In this document: in pieces, positions 8,015 to 16,395 of the stretch
Layout: each line of letters begins with the position of its first letter
How positions within the stretch are numbered: the stretch's first letter is position 1
From: Tepidiforma sp.
GTDB taxonomy: Bacteria; Chloroflexota; Dehalococcoidia; Tepidiformales; Tepidiformaceae
DNA: 64,000 nucleotides
Direction: 5' to 3'
Assembly: GCA_026003935.1 (NCBI GenBank)
Contig: BPIE01000001.1
Coordinates: 992,001-1,056,000, forward strand
Notes under the pieces: model-generated
What the model was told of the DNA's origin: nothing
Databases searched by the model: none
What the model saw: the letters and a program-made list of their open reading frames with translations, nothing else
Translations under genes and position numbers: made by a program

Positions 8015-9386
8015 CGGTCACCTCTTCGGGGGTGTCGGCGGGGTCGGACGGGGATGCCGGGCCGGGGCCCGCGGGCTGGAATTCGGGGTCGAGGGCAAGG
8101 AGGGCGGCGACGGCTTCATCGAAGGCGGTGACGTCGTCGGCACGCTGGCGCAGGAAGGCGTTGATGGCGGGCAGGAGTTCGAGGGCGCGGTCGACGAGGG
8201 GGTCGGCGCCGCGGCTGTAGGCGCCGATGGCGACGAGGTCGCGGGCATCTTCGTAGGCAGCGAGGAGCTGGCGGATGCGGCGGGCGGCCTCGCGATGGGC
8301 GGGGGAGGCGACGCGGTCCATGAGGCGTGAGACGCTCTGGAGAACGTCGATCGGGGGGTAGTGCCCGGCGGAGGCGATGGAGCGGCGGAGGACGATGTGG
8401 CCGTCGAGGGTGGCGCGTGCGAGGTCGGCGATGGGCTCGTCCATGTCTTCGCCGTCGACGAGGACGGTGTAGATGGCGGTGATGGAGCCGCGGGGGCCGG
8501 GGCCTGCGCGTTCCATGAGGTGGGGGAGCATGGAGAAGACGGACGGCGGGTAGCCGCGGGCGGTTGGGGGCTCGCCGGCGGCGAGGCCGATTTCGCGGCG
8601 GGCCATGGCGACGCGGGTGAGGGAGTCGAAGAGGAGGAGGACGTCGGCGCCTTCGTCGCGGAAGCCCTCGGCGATGGCGGTGGCGGCGCGTGCGGCGCAG
8701 ATGCGCATGGCGGCGGGGTTGTCTCCGGTGGAGGCGACGACGACACAGTTGCGGAGGGCCTCGAGGCCGAGGTCGTGCTCGATGAAGTCGCGCACTTCGC
8801 GGCCGCGCTCGCCGATGAGGGCGATGACGGTGACATCGGCGCGGGTGCCGCGGGCGAGCATGCCGAGGAGGGTGCTCTTGCCGACGCCTGAGCCGGCGAA
8901 GATGCCGACCCGCTGGCCGCGGCCGAGGGTGAGGAAGCCATCGATGGCGCGGACGCCGCTGGGGAGGGGCCTGGCGATGGGCTCACGGTCGAGGGGGTGG
9001 GGCGGTTCGGCGGCGGCCTGCACCCAGCGGAGGCCGGCGGGAGGTTCGCCGCCGTCGATGGGGCGGCCGAGGCCGTCGAGGATGCGTCCGAGGAGCGCGC
9101 GGCCGACGGGGGCGAGGGGCGGCGTCCCGGCGGCGTGGACGCGGGCGCCGGCGGGCAGGACGGCGCGTTCGAGGAGGGCGACGTGGGCGATGCCCGGCAC
9201 GGAGCCGGCGGCTTCGGCGGCGACGGGCTGGCCGGAGGGGGTTTCGATGAAGACGAGCTCGCCGGGCTGGAGGTTGATGCCGGCGACGGCGGCCATCTCG
9301 CCGTTGGAGTGGAGGAGGGTGCCGGTGCGGCGGTAGAGGCTCGCGCCGGCGATGGCGCGGGTGACAGCGGCGAGCGCGGCGCTCAT
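7989..9386 (-). CDS. fliI: Flagellum-specific export ATPase FliI
   Basis: FliI is the hexameric ATPase that primes flagellar type III export. The Walker A motif GIFAGSGVGKSTLLG lies near residue 165. The sequence LIGERGREVRDFIE, Walker B LLLFDSLTRVAMARREIGLA, and the Pro-rich GEPPTARGYPPSVFSMLPHL are diagnostic of the F1-like FliI/SctN family. The 465-residue length is usual. It overlaps fliH by four bases upstream and fliJ downstream. Confidence 0.96.
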   Translation of the reverse strand: MSAALAAVTRAIAGASLYRRTGTLLHSNGEMAAVAGINLQPGELVFIETPSGQPVAAEAAGSVPGIAHVALLERAVLPAGARVHAAGTPPLAPVGRALLGRILDGLGRPIDGGEPPAGLRWVQAAAEPPHPLDREPIARPLPSGVRAIDGFLTLGRGQRVGIFAGSGVGKSTLLGMLARGTRADVTVIALIGERGREVRDFIEHDLGLEALRNCVVVASTGDNPAAMRICAARAATAIAEGFRDEGADVLLLFDSLTRVAMARREIGLAAGEPPTARGYPPSVFSMLPHLMERAGPGPRGSITAIYTVLVDGEDMDEPIADLARATLDGHIVLRRSIASAGHYPPIDVLQSVSRLMDRVASPAHREAARRIRQLLAAYEDARDLVAIGAYSRGADPLVDRALELLPAINAFLRQRADDVTAFDEAVAALLALDPEFQPAGPGPASPSDPADTPEEVTDADFTEAA

Positions 9387-10081
9387 CCGTCGCCTCCTGC
9401 GGCGCGGCGAATGGTCAGTTCGGCAAGGCTGATGCGGGTATCGAGGGCGGCGTCGATGGTGCCGTTGCGGACATCGACGATGCAGCCGCCGACCTCGATG
9501 GCGGAGTCGGGGCGGACGTAGGCGCCGAGCTCGCCGAGGGCCGCCGTGACCTCGGCTTCGACGGCCGGATTGACGCGGATGCTGAGGAGGTCGTGCCCGG
9601 CAGCGGCACGGACGGCCTCCTCGCAGGCGGCGGCGGTGAGCGCGGGGTCGGCGGCGTAGGCGCGGCCGACGATGCGGCGGACGGCGAGGATGACCGCTTC
9701 AGCGAGCATGGGGCCTGCCGCGGCGGCGACCTGGTCGCGGATGGCGAGGCCCTCCCGGGCGGCAGCACGGAGGAGGTCGAGGAGGTCGCGCGCCTCTGCC
9801 TCGGCCCGGGCAAGCCCCTCGGCGCGGGCCTCGGCGGCGGCGCGGGCGGCGGCGGCCGCGACCTCTTCGGCGGCGGCGGCGCGAATGCGGGCGGCCTCCG
9901 CCTCGGCTTCGGCGATGATGGCGGCGGCACGGGCTTCAGCGGCGGCGATGACCTCCTGGGCCGTCGCGACGGTAGCATCGACGGGGAGGGCGGGCGAGGA
10001 TGCGCCGACAACGAAGACGTCGGACTCGGGGCGCGCGCTGGCAGAGCGAATGATGCGGGGGGGCCTAGCCGACCAGCTCAT
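9383..10081 (-). CDS. fliH: Flagellar assembly protein FliH
   Basis: FliH is the peripheral-stalk-like regulator of FliI. The protein has a long Ala/Glu/Arg helical region (about residues 40-115), resembling the b subunit of F-type ATPases. A C-terminal domain follows, with LAEAVILAVRRIVGRAY and RPDSAIEVGGCIVDVRNGTI. That last stretch (DxxIxxGGCxxxxxxGxID) is a conserved FliH/V-ATPase E signature. It starts 17 bases before the fliG stop. Confidence 0.9.
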   Translation of the reverse strand: MSWSARPPRIIRSASARPESDVFVVGASSPALPVDATVATAQEVIAAAEARAAAIIAEAEAEAARIRAAAAEEVAAAAARAAAEARAEGLARAEAEARDLLDLLRAAAREGLAIRDQVAAAAGPMLAEAVILAVRRIVGRAYAADPALTAAACEEAVRAAAGHDLLSIRVNPAVEAEVTAALGELGAYVRPDSAIEVGGCIVDVRNGTIDAALDTRISLAELTIRRAAGGDG

Positions 10082-11084
10082 CGTCGCCTCCGCGGGAGAT
10101 CACGATTTCTTCGGCTTCGTCGAGGCGGCGGATGACTTCGACGATGCGCTGCTGGGCTTCTTCGACCTGGCGGAGGCGGACGGGGCCGGAGGCTTCCATG
10201 TCTTCGCGGAGCATCTGGGCGGCGCGCTGGGACATGTTCCGGAGGATGCATTCCTTGACGGATTCGGAGGTGGCCTTGAGCGCGAGGGCGAGGTCGCGCA
10301 CTTCAACTTCGCGGAGGATGCGCTGGATGGAGCGGTCGTCGAGGGTGGCGATGTTCTCGAAGACGAACATGCGCTTTTTGATCTGCTCGGCGAGCTCGGG
10401 TTCGTTCTCTTCGAGGGCCTCGATGATGGTTTTCTCCGTCATGCGGGAGGACTGTTTGAGGACCTGGACGAGGACTTCGATGCCGCCGACGGACTGGGAC
10501 TGGCGGGAGGGCTGGAGGACGGCGCTGAGCTTGCGGCGGAGGACGGCCTCGACTTCGTTGACGATTTCGGGGTTGGCGCGGTCCATGAGGGCGATGCGGC
10601 GGGCGACGTCAGCGGCGAGGTCTGGTTCGAGGCCTGCGAGCACCTGAGCGGCCTTGTCCGGCTGGAGGAAGGAGGTGAGGAGGGCGATGGTCTGGGGGTG
10701 TTCCTGGGCGAGGAAGTTGACGAGCTGCTGGACGTTGAGGTGACGGAGGAAACCGAAGGGGACGGTGGGCGAGGTAGCGGAGAGGCGGTCGATGAGCTCG
10801 GCGGCCTTTTCTTCACCGAGGGCGAGGCGGAGGAGCTCTTCGGCGTAGTCGAGGCCGCCGAGGCTGATGACGTTGCGGGCGACAGCGGCTTCTTCGAACT
10901 CTTCGATGACCTCTTTGCGATGCTCGGGGAGGAGCTCGCCCATGGCGGAGATTTCCCAGGTGAGGCGCTCGATGTCCTCGTCGGAGAGGTGGCGGAGGAC
11001 TTCGGCCGAGCGCTCCTTGCCGAGGGTGATGAGGAGCGCTGCGGCTTTCCTGCGGCCTTTGAGCTTCTCGTCCTTGGCGACCAT
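10065..11084 (-). CDS. fliG: Flagellar motor switch protein FliG
   Basis: FliG couples the MS ring to the C-ring and converts stator torque. Typical blocks are visible: KAAALLITLGKERSAEVLRH at the N-terminus, the EHPQTIALLTSFLQPDKAAQ middle domain, and the ANPEIVNEVEAVLRRKLSAV region. The charged C-terminal torque helix ends with DDRSIQRILREVEVRDLALA. It is 339 residues long. It follows fliF by six bases and overlaps fliH. The other switch genes fliM and fliN are not in this window. Confidence 0.96.
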   Translation of the reverse strand: MVAKDEKLKGRRKAAALLITLGKERSAEVLRHLSDEDIERLTWEISAMGELLPEHRKEVIEEFEEAAVARNVISLGGLDYAEELLRLALGEEKAAELIDRLSATSPTVPFGFLRHLNVQQLVNFLAQEHPQTIALLTSFLQPDKAAQVLAGLEPDLAADVARRIALMDRANPEIVNEVEAVLRRKLSAVLQPSRQSQSVGGIEVLVQVLKQSSRMTEKTIIEALEENEPELAEQIKKRMFVFENIATLDDRSIQRILREVEVRDLALALKATSESVKECILRNMSQRAAQMLREDMEASGPVRLRQVEEAQQRIVEVIRRLDEAEEIVISRGGDDELVG

Positions 11085-11090
11085 GGGCGG

Positions 11091-12668
11091 CTAGTCTTCC
11101 CTCATCCAGGTTTGGACGACATCGGCGACGGCGCGGGGGTTTGCCTCGGCGAGGCGGAGGACACGCTCCTCGTGGGGGTCGGCGGGGGTTTCGAGGACGG
11201 GGAGCTGTTGCTGGGGTTCGGTGGCGGGCAGGGCTGCGAGGGCGGCAGCGGCGCCGGCGGGGAGGGCCTGGGGCATGGCGGGAGCCGGGAGGCGGAGCTG
11301 GCGCCGGGAGAGCGAGCGGAGGAGCAGCATCACGAGGATGAAGGCGAGGATGACGGCGAGGATGGGAATGAGGAGCTTGAGGTAATCGAAGTAGGCAGCG
11401 AGGCCGCCGGGAGTTTCGCCGACGAGGTCGGTGCGGACGCTTTCGTCGAAGGGGAGGCGGGTGACGCTGAGGACGTCGCCGCGGACCTGGTCGAGGCCGA
11501 CGGCGGCAGCGACGGCGCTGGTGATGGCGGCTTCCTGGGCGGCGGTGACGGATTCGTCGAGGACGACGGAGACGCTGAGGCGCTCGAGCTTGCCGGGAGC
11601 CTGGACGGTGGTCGAGGAGGTCTTGGGGACTTCGTTGTTGGTGGTGGTCTCGGTGCGGGAGTACTGGGAGTTGCCGTTGGCGGTGGTGTTGGCGCCGCCG
11701 CCGGTGCCGCCGTTGGCGCCGGTGCCGGGGACGTTGCCGACGTTGAGGTTGGTGCCGTTGAAGGTTTCGGTGACGGAGGTCTGAGAGCGGGGTACTGCCT
11801 GGTCGGCGGTGCCGTACTCGTCCTTGACCTGGGTGACCTGGTCGAAGTTGAGGCTGGCGCGGATGGTGACGGCGCTGCGGCCGGGGCCGACGATGCGGGA
11901 GAGGACATCGGCGACGTCGCGCTGGAGGGCGAGTTCGTACTGACGCTGGAGTTCGAGCTGGGTGGCGGTGGCGCCGGCGGAGAAGGTGCCGCCGAAGGTG
12001 GCGCCGTCGAAGAGGACGCGGCCGGCGTCGTCGATGATGGTGATGCCTTTGTCCGAGAGGCCTTCGACAGAGTTGGCGACGAGGTTGACGATGCCTTTGA
12101 CCTGCTCGTCGGTGAGGCGGGTGCCGGGGCGGAGCTGGAGGAGGACGGAGGCGGTGGCGTCGTGCTGGTCTTCTTTGAAGACGGCTTCCTGGGGGATCGA
12201 GATGTGGACGCGGGAGGCCTTGACGGGTTCGAGGGTGTTGATGGAGCGGGCGAGCTCGCCCTCGAGGCCGCGGCGGAAGTTGACCTGCTGGACGAAGTCG
12301 GTGGCGCCGAAGTTGGTCTTGTCGAAGATTTCGAGGCCGACGGCGCCGCCGGAGGGGAGGCCGGCCTGTGCGAGCTTGATGCGGACCTCGGCGACTTTGT
12401 TGGCGGGGACGGCGATGGCGGAGCCGCCGCCGCGGAGCTCGTAGGGGATGCCGAGGGATTCGAGCTCGTCGGCCATGGCGGCGCTGTCTTCGGGCGCGAG
12501 GCCGGAGTAGGCGGTGACCATTTTGGGGCTGGAGGAGGAGAGGAAGAGGACCCAGAGGAGGACGATGGCGCCGATGCCGACGGCGGCGAGCATGAGCTGG
12601 CGGGAGCGCGGGAGGCTGTTCCAGCGTTCGAGCCATGGTCCGAGAGGCGTGGACTGCAAGCTGCCCAT
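11091..12668 (-). CDS. fliF: Flagellar MS-ring protein FliF
   Basis: FliF forms the membrane ring on which the flagellum is built. A first transmembrane helix lies near residues 24-44 (LMLAAVGIGAIVLLWVLFLS). Periplasmic ring-building motifs follow: GLAPEDSAAMADELESLGIP, GGAVGLEIFDKTNFGATDF and LARSINTLEPVKASRVHISI. A second membrane helix lies near residue 435 (LIPILAVILAFILVMLLLRS). The cytoplasmic C-terminus that binds FliG ends with ADVVQTWMRED. It is the first gene of the operon, with CGGAGAA upstream of the ATG. Confidence 0.96.
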   Translation of the reverse strand: MGSLQSTPLGPWLERWNSLPRSRQLMLAAVGIGAIVLLWVLFLSSSSPKMVTAYSGLAPEDSAAMADELESLGIPYELRGGGSAIAVPANKVAEVRIKLAQAGLPSGGAVGLEIFDKTNFGATDFVQQVNFRRGLEGELARSINTLEPVKASRVHISIPQEAVFKEDQHDATASVLLQLRPGTRLTDEQVKGIVNLVANSVEGLSDKGITIIDDAGRVLFDGATFGGTFSAGATATQLELQRQYELALQRDVADVLSRIVGPGRSAVTIRASLNFDQVTQVKDEYGTADQAVPRSQTSVTETFNGTNLNVGNVPGTGANGGTGGGANTTANGNSQYSRTETTTNNEVPKTSSTTVQAPGKLERLSVSVVLDESVTAAQEAAITSAVAAAVGLDQVRGDVLSVTRLPFDESVRTDLVGETPGGLAAYFDYLKLLIPILAVILAFILVMLLLRSLSRRQLRLPAPAMPQALPAGAAAALAALPATEPQQQLPVLETPADPHEERVLRLAEANPRAVADVVQTWMRED

Positions 12669-12771
12669 GCGGTTCTCCGGGTGGTGGTGTTCCGAAGGTA
12701 GCGGTGGGCGATTGGGCTCCGCATCGGGGAGTCACCGATAGGCGGGTGGCGTTCCCGTGAAGTGCGGGGAG

Positions 12772-12782
12772 AAAACCCCGAT
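12772..12782 (-). repeat. ATCGGGGTTTT element ahead of fliF
   Basis: The minus strand carries ATCGGGGTTTT within a perfect five-pair hairpin (CGGGG / CCCCG, six-base loop, 12765-12780) in the 132-base gap between the HD-domain gene and fliF. The same 11-mer occurs ahead of fliE at 6682-6692. It could be a weak terminator for the upstream gene or a leader element of the flagellar operon. Confidence 0.4.
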
Positions 12783-12800
12783 TTGCGGGTGACGCGCGGG

Positions 12801-13448
12801 TTATTCTGGTAGGGAATCGGGGTCGGAGGAGTCGAGGGGAAGGATGGGGGGCATGGCGCGGTCGAGGTGGTGTTCGGCGACCCAGCGCTGGCGGGCCTCC
12901 CAGTGGGCGGGGTGAGAGGCCCAGCCGAAGGTGCGCTCCTGCACCCATTTCCAGTCGGCCCAGCAGAGGAGGGCGGTATCGAGGTCGCGGCGTGCGAGGC
13001 GGCGGATTTCGCGCAGGACGGGGTCGCGGCGGCGCTTGCGGGGCTCGAATTTGTCGGCGAGGAGAATGATCTTTGCGAGGAGGGGCATGGCGGGGGCGCC
13101 GAGGGTGTGATCGCGGACGGCTGCGAGGACTTCGTCGTCCGTGAGCAGGAAACGTTCGCGGAGGACGACGGCGGCGATGGGGCCGTGGAGGAGGACGGGC
13201 TCGCGCCGGTCGGCTTCGGTGATGGGGAGCCCGGCCTCGGTTGCGAGGCGGAGCTGCTCGGCGGGGGGATGCGCGCGGAAGAGGTCGTGGCCCCAGGCAG
13301 CGAGCTCGGCGCGGTCGGGGTCGGCGTCCCAGCGGGCGGCGAGGTCGCGGGCTTCGCGGGCGACGCGGGCGACGTGCTGGCGAAGGCCGCGGGGCAGGCT
13401 GCCGTAGGCGGCGCGGACGGATTCGACCTGCCGGCGGATGGGCGTCAT
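12801..13448 (-). CDS. YqeK-like HD-domain phosphohydrolase, 215 aa
   Basis: The HD metal-binding signature is present: H25, H54-D55 (AAWGHDLFRAHPP), LLHGPIAAVVLRE, then a conserved VRDHTLGAPAMPLLAKIILL segment ending in ADKFEPRKR. That last block is characteristic of YqeK-type symmetrical Ap4A hydrolases. Such enzymes cleave diadenosine tetraphosphate to two ADP. The C-terminus after residue 160 is longer than in Bacillus YqeK and Trp/Arg-rich. It ends ahead of the flagellar operon and is followed upstream by the HIT gene on the same strand (23 bases). Confidence 0.78.
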   Translation of the reverse strand: MTPIRRQVESVRAAYGSLPRGLRQHVARVAREARDLAARWDADPDRAELAAWGHDLFRAHPPAEQLRLATEAGLPITEADRREPVLLHGPIAAVVLRERFLLTDDEVLAAVRDHTLGAPAMPLLAKIILLADKFEPRKRRRDPVLREIRRLARRDLDTALLCWADWKWVQERTFGWASHPAHWEARQRWVAEHHLDRAMPPILPLDSSDPDSLPE

Positions 13449-13471
13449 CGGGAGCTGCGGCGCCGGCGCAG

Positions 13472-13813
13472 TCAGCCTTCGGGGCCGAGGCGCCGGCCGC
13501 CGAGGAGGTGCATGTGGAGGTGGTGGATGGTCATCCCGGCGGCGTCGCCGACGTTGAAGGCGAGGCGGTAGCCGGGTTCCCATGCGCCTTCGACGCGGGC
13601 GACGTCCTTGGCGAGCATGAACATGCCGGCAAGCGTCTCGGCGTGGCTCCATTCGAGCTCGCGGGCGCTTTCGATGTGGGTCTTGGGGATGATGAGGCAG
13701 TGGATTGGGGCCCGCGGGTTGATGTCGCGGATGGCGAAGGCGTGGGCGTTTTCGGCGACCCGGGTGGCGGGGACTTCGCCCCGCTGCATGCGGCAAAACA
13801 GGCACTCCTGCAT
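13472..13813 (-). CDS. HIT-family nucleotide-binding protein, 113 aa
   Basis: The sequence has the N-terminal CLFCRM zinc/fold signature, the INPRAPIHCLIIPKTHIESA strand region, and the C-terminal histidine triad MTIHHLHMHLLGGR (HxHxH with flanking hydrophobics). HIT proteins hydrolyse nucleotide-phosphoramidates or AMP conjugates. The start at 13813 gives the usual MQECLFC beginning. An ATG nine bases upstream (13822) is also possible, and neither has a Shine-Dalgarno sequence. CACAAT lies seven bases before 13813, a weak match to the leaderless pattern. It is next to the YqeK-like gene, which also acts on nucleotide phosphates. Confidence 0.88.
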   Translation of the reverse strand: MQECLFCRMQRGEVPATRVAENAHAFAIRDINPRAPIHCLIIPKTHIESARELEWSHAETLAGMFMLAKDVARVEGAWEPGYRLAFNVGDAAGMTIHHLHMHLLGGRRLGPEG

Positions 13814-13893
13814 GGGCGCCATTGTGTGCAGGGAGTGCGGCTGTGTCGATAGGTGGTGTTGCGGGGCCGATGGGGCGAGGGCAGGATGGGCGG

Positions 13894-14460
13894 GTGACGC
13901 AGCCGGGGCGCGTGCTCTCGCAGTTCTGGTCGCCGCTGTGCGCGGTGGGGAGCCACGGGCCGGGGGGCCCGAACGCGCAGGTGTGCCTTTCGGTGTTTGG
14001 GGCATCAATCGTGCCGGAGCGGCCGCGGCTGCTGGTGGTGTTGTGGAAGGGGAACTACACGCACGAGCTCGCGGCGGCCTCGGGGACGCTGGCGATCACG
14101 GTGCTCGGGGAGGAGCAGGCGGAGCTGCTCGAGCCGCTGGGGCTGCATAGCGGGCGCGACGGGCCGAAGCTGGAGGGGCTGCGGTGGCGGCCGACCCCGG
14201 AGGGGGACCCGGTGTTCGAGGGGGGTGCGGGGTGGCTGCGGTGCAGGGTGTTCGATGCGTTCGACCTTGGGGATGCGACGGCGTTCCTCGCGGCGGTGCT
14301 GGAGACGGGCGAGGGGGAGGGGACGCCGCTCCGGTGGCAGGCGGCTCAGCAGGTGGTAGGGGAGCGCTTCCTCGCGCGGTGGGCGGAGAAGAGCGCGCGG
14401 GACCGGGCGGCGGCAGCGCGGCTGATGCGGTGGCCGGGCCCGCCGGGTGCTCAGGCGTAG
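13894..14460 (+). CDS. Flavin-reductase-like (FMN-binding) domain protein, 188 aa
   Basis: The N-terminal part VLSQFWSPLCAVGSHGPGGP, VCLSVFGASIVPERPRLLVV and WKGNYTHELAAASGTLAITV follows the flavoredoxin / flavin reductase split-barrel pattern. That fold binds FMN. The second half is not typical and I assign no substrate. I prefer the GTG at 13894, which has AGGA seven bases upstream. An ATG at 13870 in the same frame lacks a spaced Shine-Dalgarno. It diverges from the HIT gene and overlaps the end of the convergent peptidase gene by ten bases. Confidence 0.68.
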   Translation: MTQPGRVLSQFWSPLCAVGSHGPGGPNAQVCLSVFGASIVPERPRLLVVLWKGNYTHELAAASGTLAITVLGEEQAELLEPLGLHSGRDGPKLEGLRWRPTPEGDPVFEGGAGWLRCRVFDAFDLGDATAFLAAVLETGEGEGTPLRWQAAQQVVGERFLARWAEKSARDRAAAARLMRWPGPPGAQA

Positions 14461-16349
14461 AGGACGTGGGTGCGGAGGAAAGCTTCGACGGCCCGGTAGA
14501 AGTGGTCGATGGTCTCGGATTTGCGCCAGCCGTGGCCTTCGCCGGGGTAGACGTGGTACTCGTGGGGGACGCCGCGGGCGCGGAGGGAGGCGACGATGCT
14601 GTCGCTCTGTTCGCGGGGGACGACGCGGTCGATTTCGCCCTGGAAGACGGCGATGGGGTCGCGGATGCGGTCGGCGTGGAAGAGGGGGGAGCGTTCGCGG
14701 TAGATGGGGGCCGCCTCGGGCAGGGGGCCGAGCAGGGAGTCGAGGTAGCGGGCTTCGAATTTGTGGGTGTCGGCGGCGAGGGTGAACTGATTGGCGACGC
14801 CGAACATGCAGATGGCGGCGCGGTAGGTGCCGGGGTACTGGACGAGCGACTGGAGGACGGTGAATCCGCCGGCTGAGCCGCCCATGATGACGAGCCGCGA
14901 GGGGTCGGCGAGGCCGCGTTCGGCGAGGGAGAGCGCGCCGGTGCGGGCGTCTTCGACGTCGTAGATGCCCCAGCTTCGACGCAGTTTTTCCATGTAGGCG
15001 CGGCCGTAGCCGGTGGAGCCGCGGTAGTTGGGGAGGAGGACGGCGTAGCCGCGGGTGGCGAAGAACTGGGCCTGCGGGTTCCAGGTGGCGACCACCTGGC
15101 TGGTGGGGCCGCCGTGGACGAGGACGACGAGGGGCGGCGCGCCAGTGCCTTCGAAGCGCTCGCTGGCGGGCGGATAGTAGAGACCGTGGGCCTCTTCGCC
15201 ATCGAAGGAGGTCCATGAGACGGGCTGTGGTTCGGAGAGAGCGGCGGGGCGGGTGAGCTCGCTGTCGCTGCGGCGGAGCACGTCGACGCGGGGCGCGGCG
15301 GGGTTGGCGAGGTCGACGGTTATGAGGCGGGGCGGCTGCCTGCCGCCCGATGCGATGATGGCGAGCTCTTCGGCGACGGGGGAGGCAGCGGGGGCGGTGA
15401 AGGCGGTGTACCCGGGAAGGGCCGAGGAGACGTCGTGTTCGGCGCCGGCTGGAGTTATGACGACGAGGCGGTGGAAGCCGGAACGGGAGCGGATGACGGC
15501 GATGTTGCCGGAGGGGAGCTCGGCGAAGGTGCGCATGCCATGCTGCCAGGCGGGGGTGCCGTGCTCGGCTTGGCCGGCGGTGAGCTGTCGAACGCTGCCG
15601 GCGGCGAGGTCGCGGCGGAAGAGGTGGCCCCAGCCGGGTTCGTCGCTGACGTAAAGGAGGCCCGTGCCGTCGCGGGTGAAGGCCGGCTGGAAGATGCTCA
15701 CTGCCGGGCCGCCGGCGACGAGGGTGCTCTCGGTGAGGCGGGGAAGGGGACCGGAGGCATCGACCCGGGCGAGGCGGAGCCAGGTGCCGTCCCAGGGCAT
15801 GTTGGGGTGGTCCCATTCGACCCAGGCGAGGCGGTCGCCGGCGGGGTGCCAGCAGGGCTGCATGTAGAAGTCGCGGCCTTCGGCGAGGCGGGCGGGCCAC
15901 TGGCGACCTTCGCTGTCGACGACGGCGATGCAGTCGACCTCTTCGAAGCTGTGGACGTAGGCGACCCAGCGGCCATCGGGGGAGACGGCGGGGCTGGAGG
16001 CGGCGCCGAACGGGGGCGTGATGGGCCGCGCGGGGCCGCCGGCGAGCTCCTGGCGGTAGATGCGCTGGTCGGCCTGGGCAACGAAATAGATGGCGCCGCG
16101 GGCGATGGTGAAATCGCCGCCGCCGTAGCCGATGAAGGCGCGGACGGAGAGCTCGGGGGTGAGGTCGCGGATGGCGGGTTCGCCGCGGTGGCGGGCGACG
16201 AGGACACCGCGGTCGGAGCGGCCCTCGACCCAGGCGAGGGTTCGGCCTTCGGTGTCCCAGGCGGGCTCATTGAGGCGGAGGGCCGCGGCGAGCGCGGCAG
16301 GGGTGATAGGGCTCGGCCAGAGGCCGAACATGCGGGGTTCGCGGGTCAT
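14451..16349 (-). CDS. S9-family (prolyl oligopeptidase-type) peptidase, 632 aa
   Basis: The N-terminal 370 residues form a WD40-like propeller (SPAVSPDGRWVAYVHSFEEV and repeated strands). The C-terminal alpha/beta-hydrolase domain starts near residue 390 (YYPPASERFEG, VVLVHGGPTSQV). The catalytic triad is visible as S492 in GGSAGG, D574 in GEIDRVVP and H606 in GEGHGW. There is no signal peptide, so it is probably cytoplasmic and cleaves short peptides or acyl-peptides. The ATG at 16349 is preceded by TACAAT and six C residues with no Shine-Dalgarno. Confidence 0.92.
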   Translation of the reverse strand: MTREPRMFGLWPSPITPAALAAALRLNEPAWDTEGRTLAWVEGRSDRGVLVARHRGEPAIRDLTPELSVRAFIGYGGGDFTIARGAIYFVAQADQRIYRQELAGGPARPITPPFGAASSPAVSPDGRWVAYVHSFEEVDCIAVVDSEGRQWPARLAEGRDFYMQPCWHPAGDRLAWVEWDHPNMPWDGTWLRLARVDASGPLPRLTESTLVAGGPAVSIFQPAFTRDGTGLLYVSDEPGWGHLFRRDLAAGSVRQLTAGQAEHGTPAWQHGMRTFAELPSGNIAVIRSRSGFHRLVVITPAGAEHDVSSALPGYTAFTAPAASPVAEELAIIASGGRQPPRLITVDLANPAAPRVDVLRRSDSELTRPAALSEPQPVSWTSFDGEEAHGLYYPPASERFEGTGAPPLVVLVHGGPTSQVVATWNPQAQFFATRGYAVLLPNYRGSTGYGRAYMEKLRRSWGIYDVEDARTGALSLAERGLADPSRLVIMGGSAGGFTVLQSLVQYPGTYRAAICMFGVANQFTLAADTHKFEARYLDSLLGPLPEAAPIYRERSPLFHADRIRDPIAVFQGEIDRVVPREQSDSIVASLRARGVPHEYHVYPGEGHGWRKSETIDHFYRAVEAFLRTHVLYA

Positions 16350-16355
16350 GGGGGG

Positions 16356-16361
16356 ATTGTA
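16356..16361 (-). promoter_or_regulatory. Candidate leaderless -10 box (TACAAT)
   Basis: TACAAT on the minus strand ends 6 nt before the ATG of the S9 peptidase. The spacer is CCCCCC, so no ribosome-binding site can fit. Confidence 0.6.
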
Positions 16362-16395
16362 CGTGTGGTGCCGGCTGGGCGAGCGGGTGCGCGGT

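Noticed and set aside
9672-12701. A 1009-codon open frame on the plus strand across the fliF-fliH region
   Set aside because: It is antisense to fliF, fliG and fliH, is made of repeated Glu/Gly/Ala/Asp, and matches no family. Very high G+C removes stop codons in such shadow frames.
12669-12800. A sigma28-type flagellar promoter ahead of fliF
   Set aside because: No TAAA-N15-GCCGATAA-like sequence is present on the minus strand. Only a weak TACCTT near the gene and the small hairpin can be seen.
10813-12948. A 711-codon minus-strand frame overlapping fliF
   Set aside because: It is Arg/Pro/His-rich, lies in an alternate frame of fliF and has no family match.
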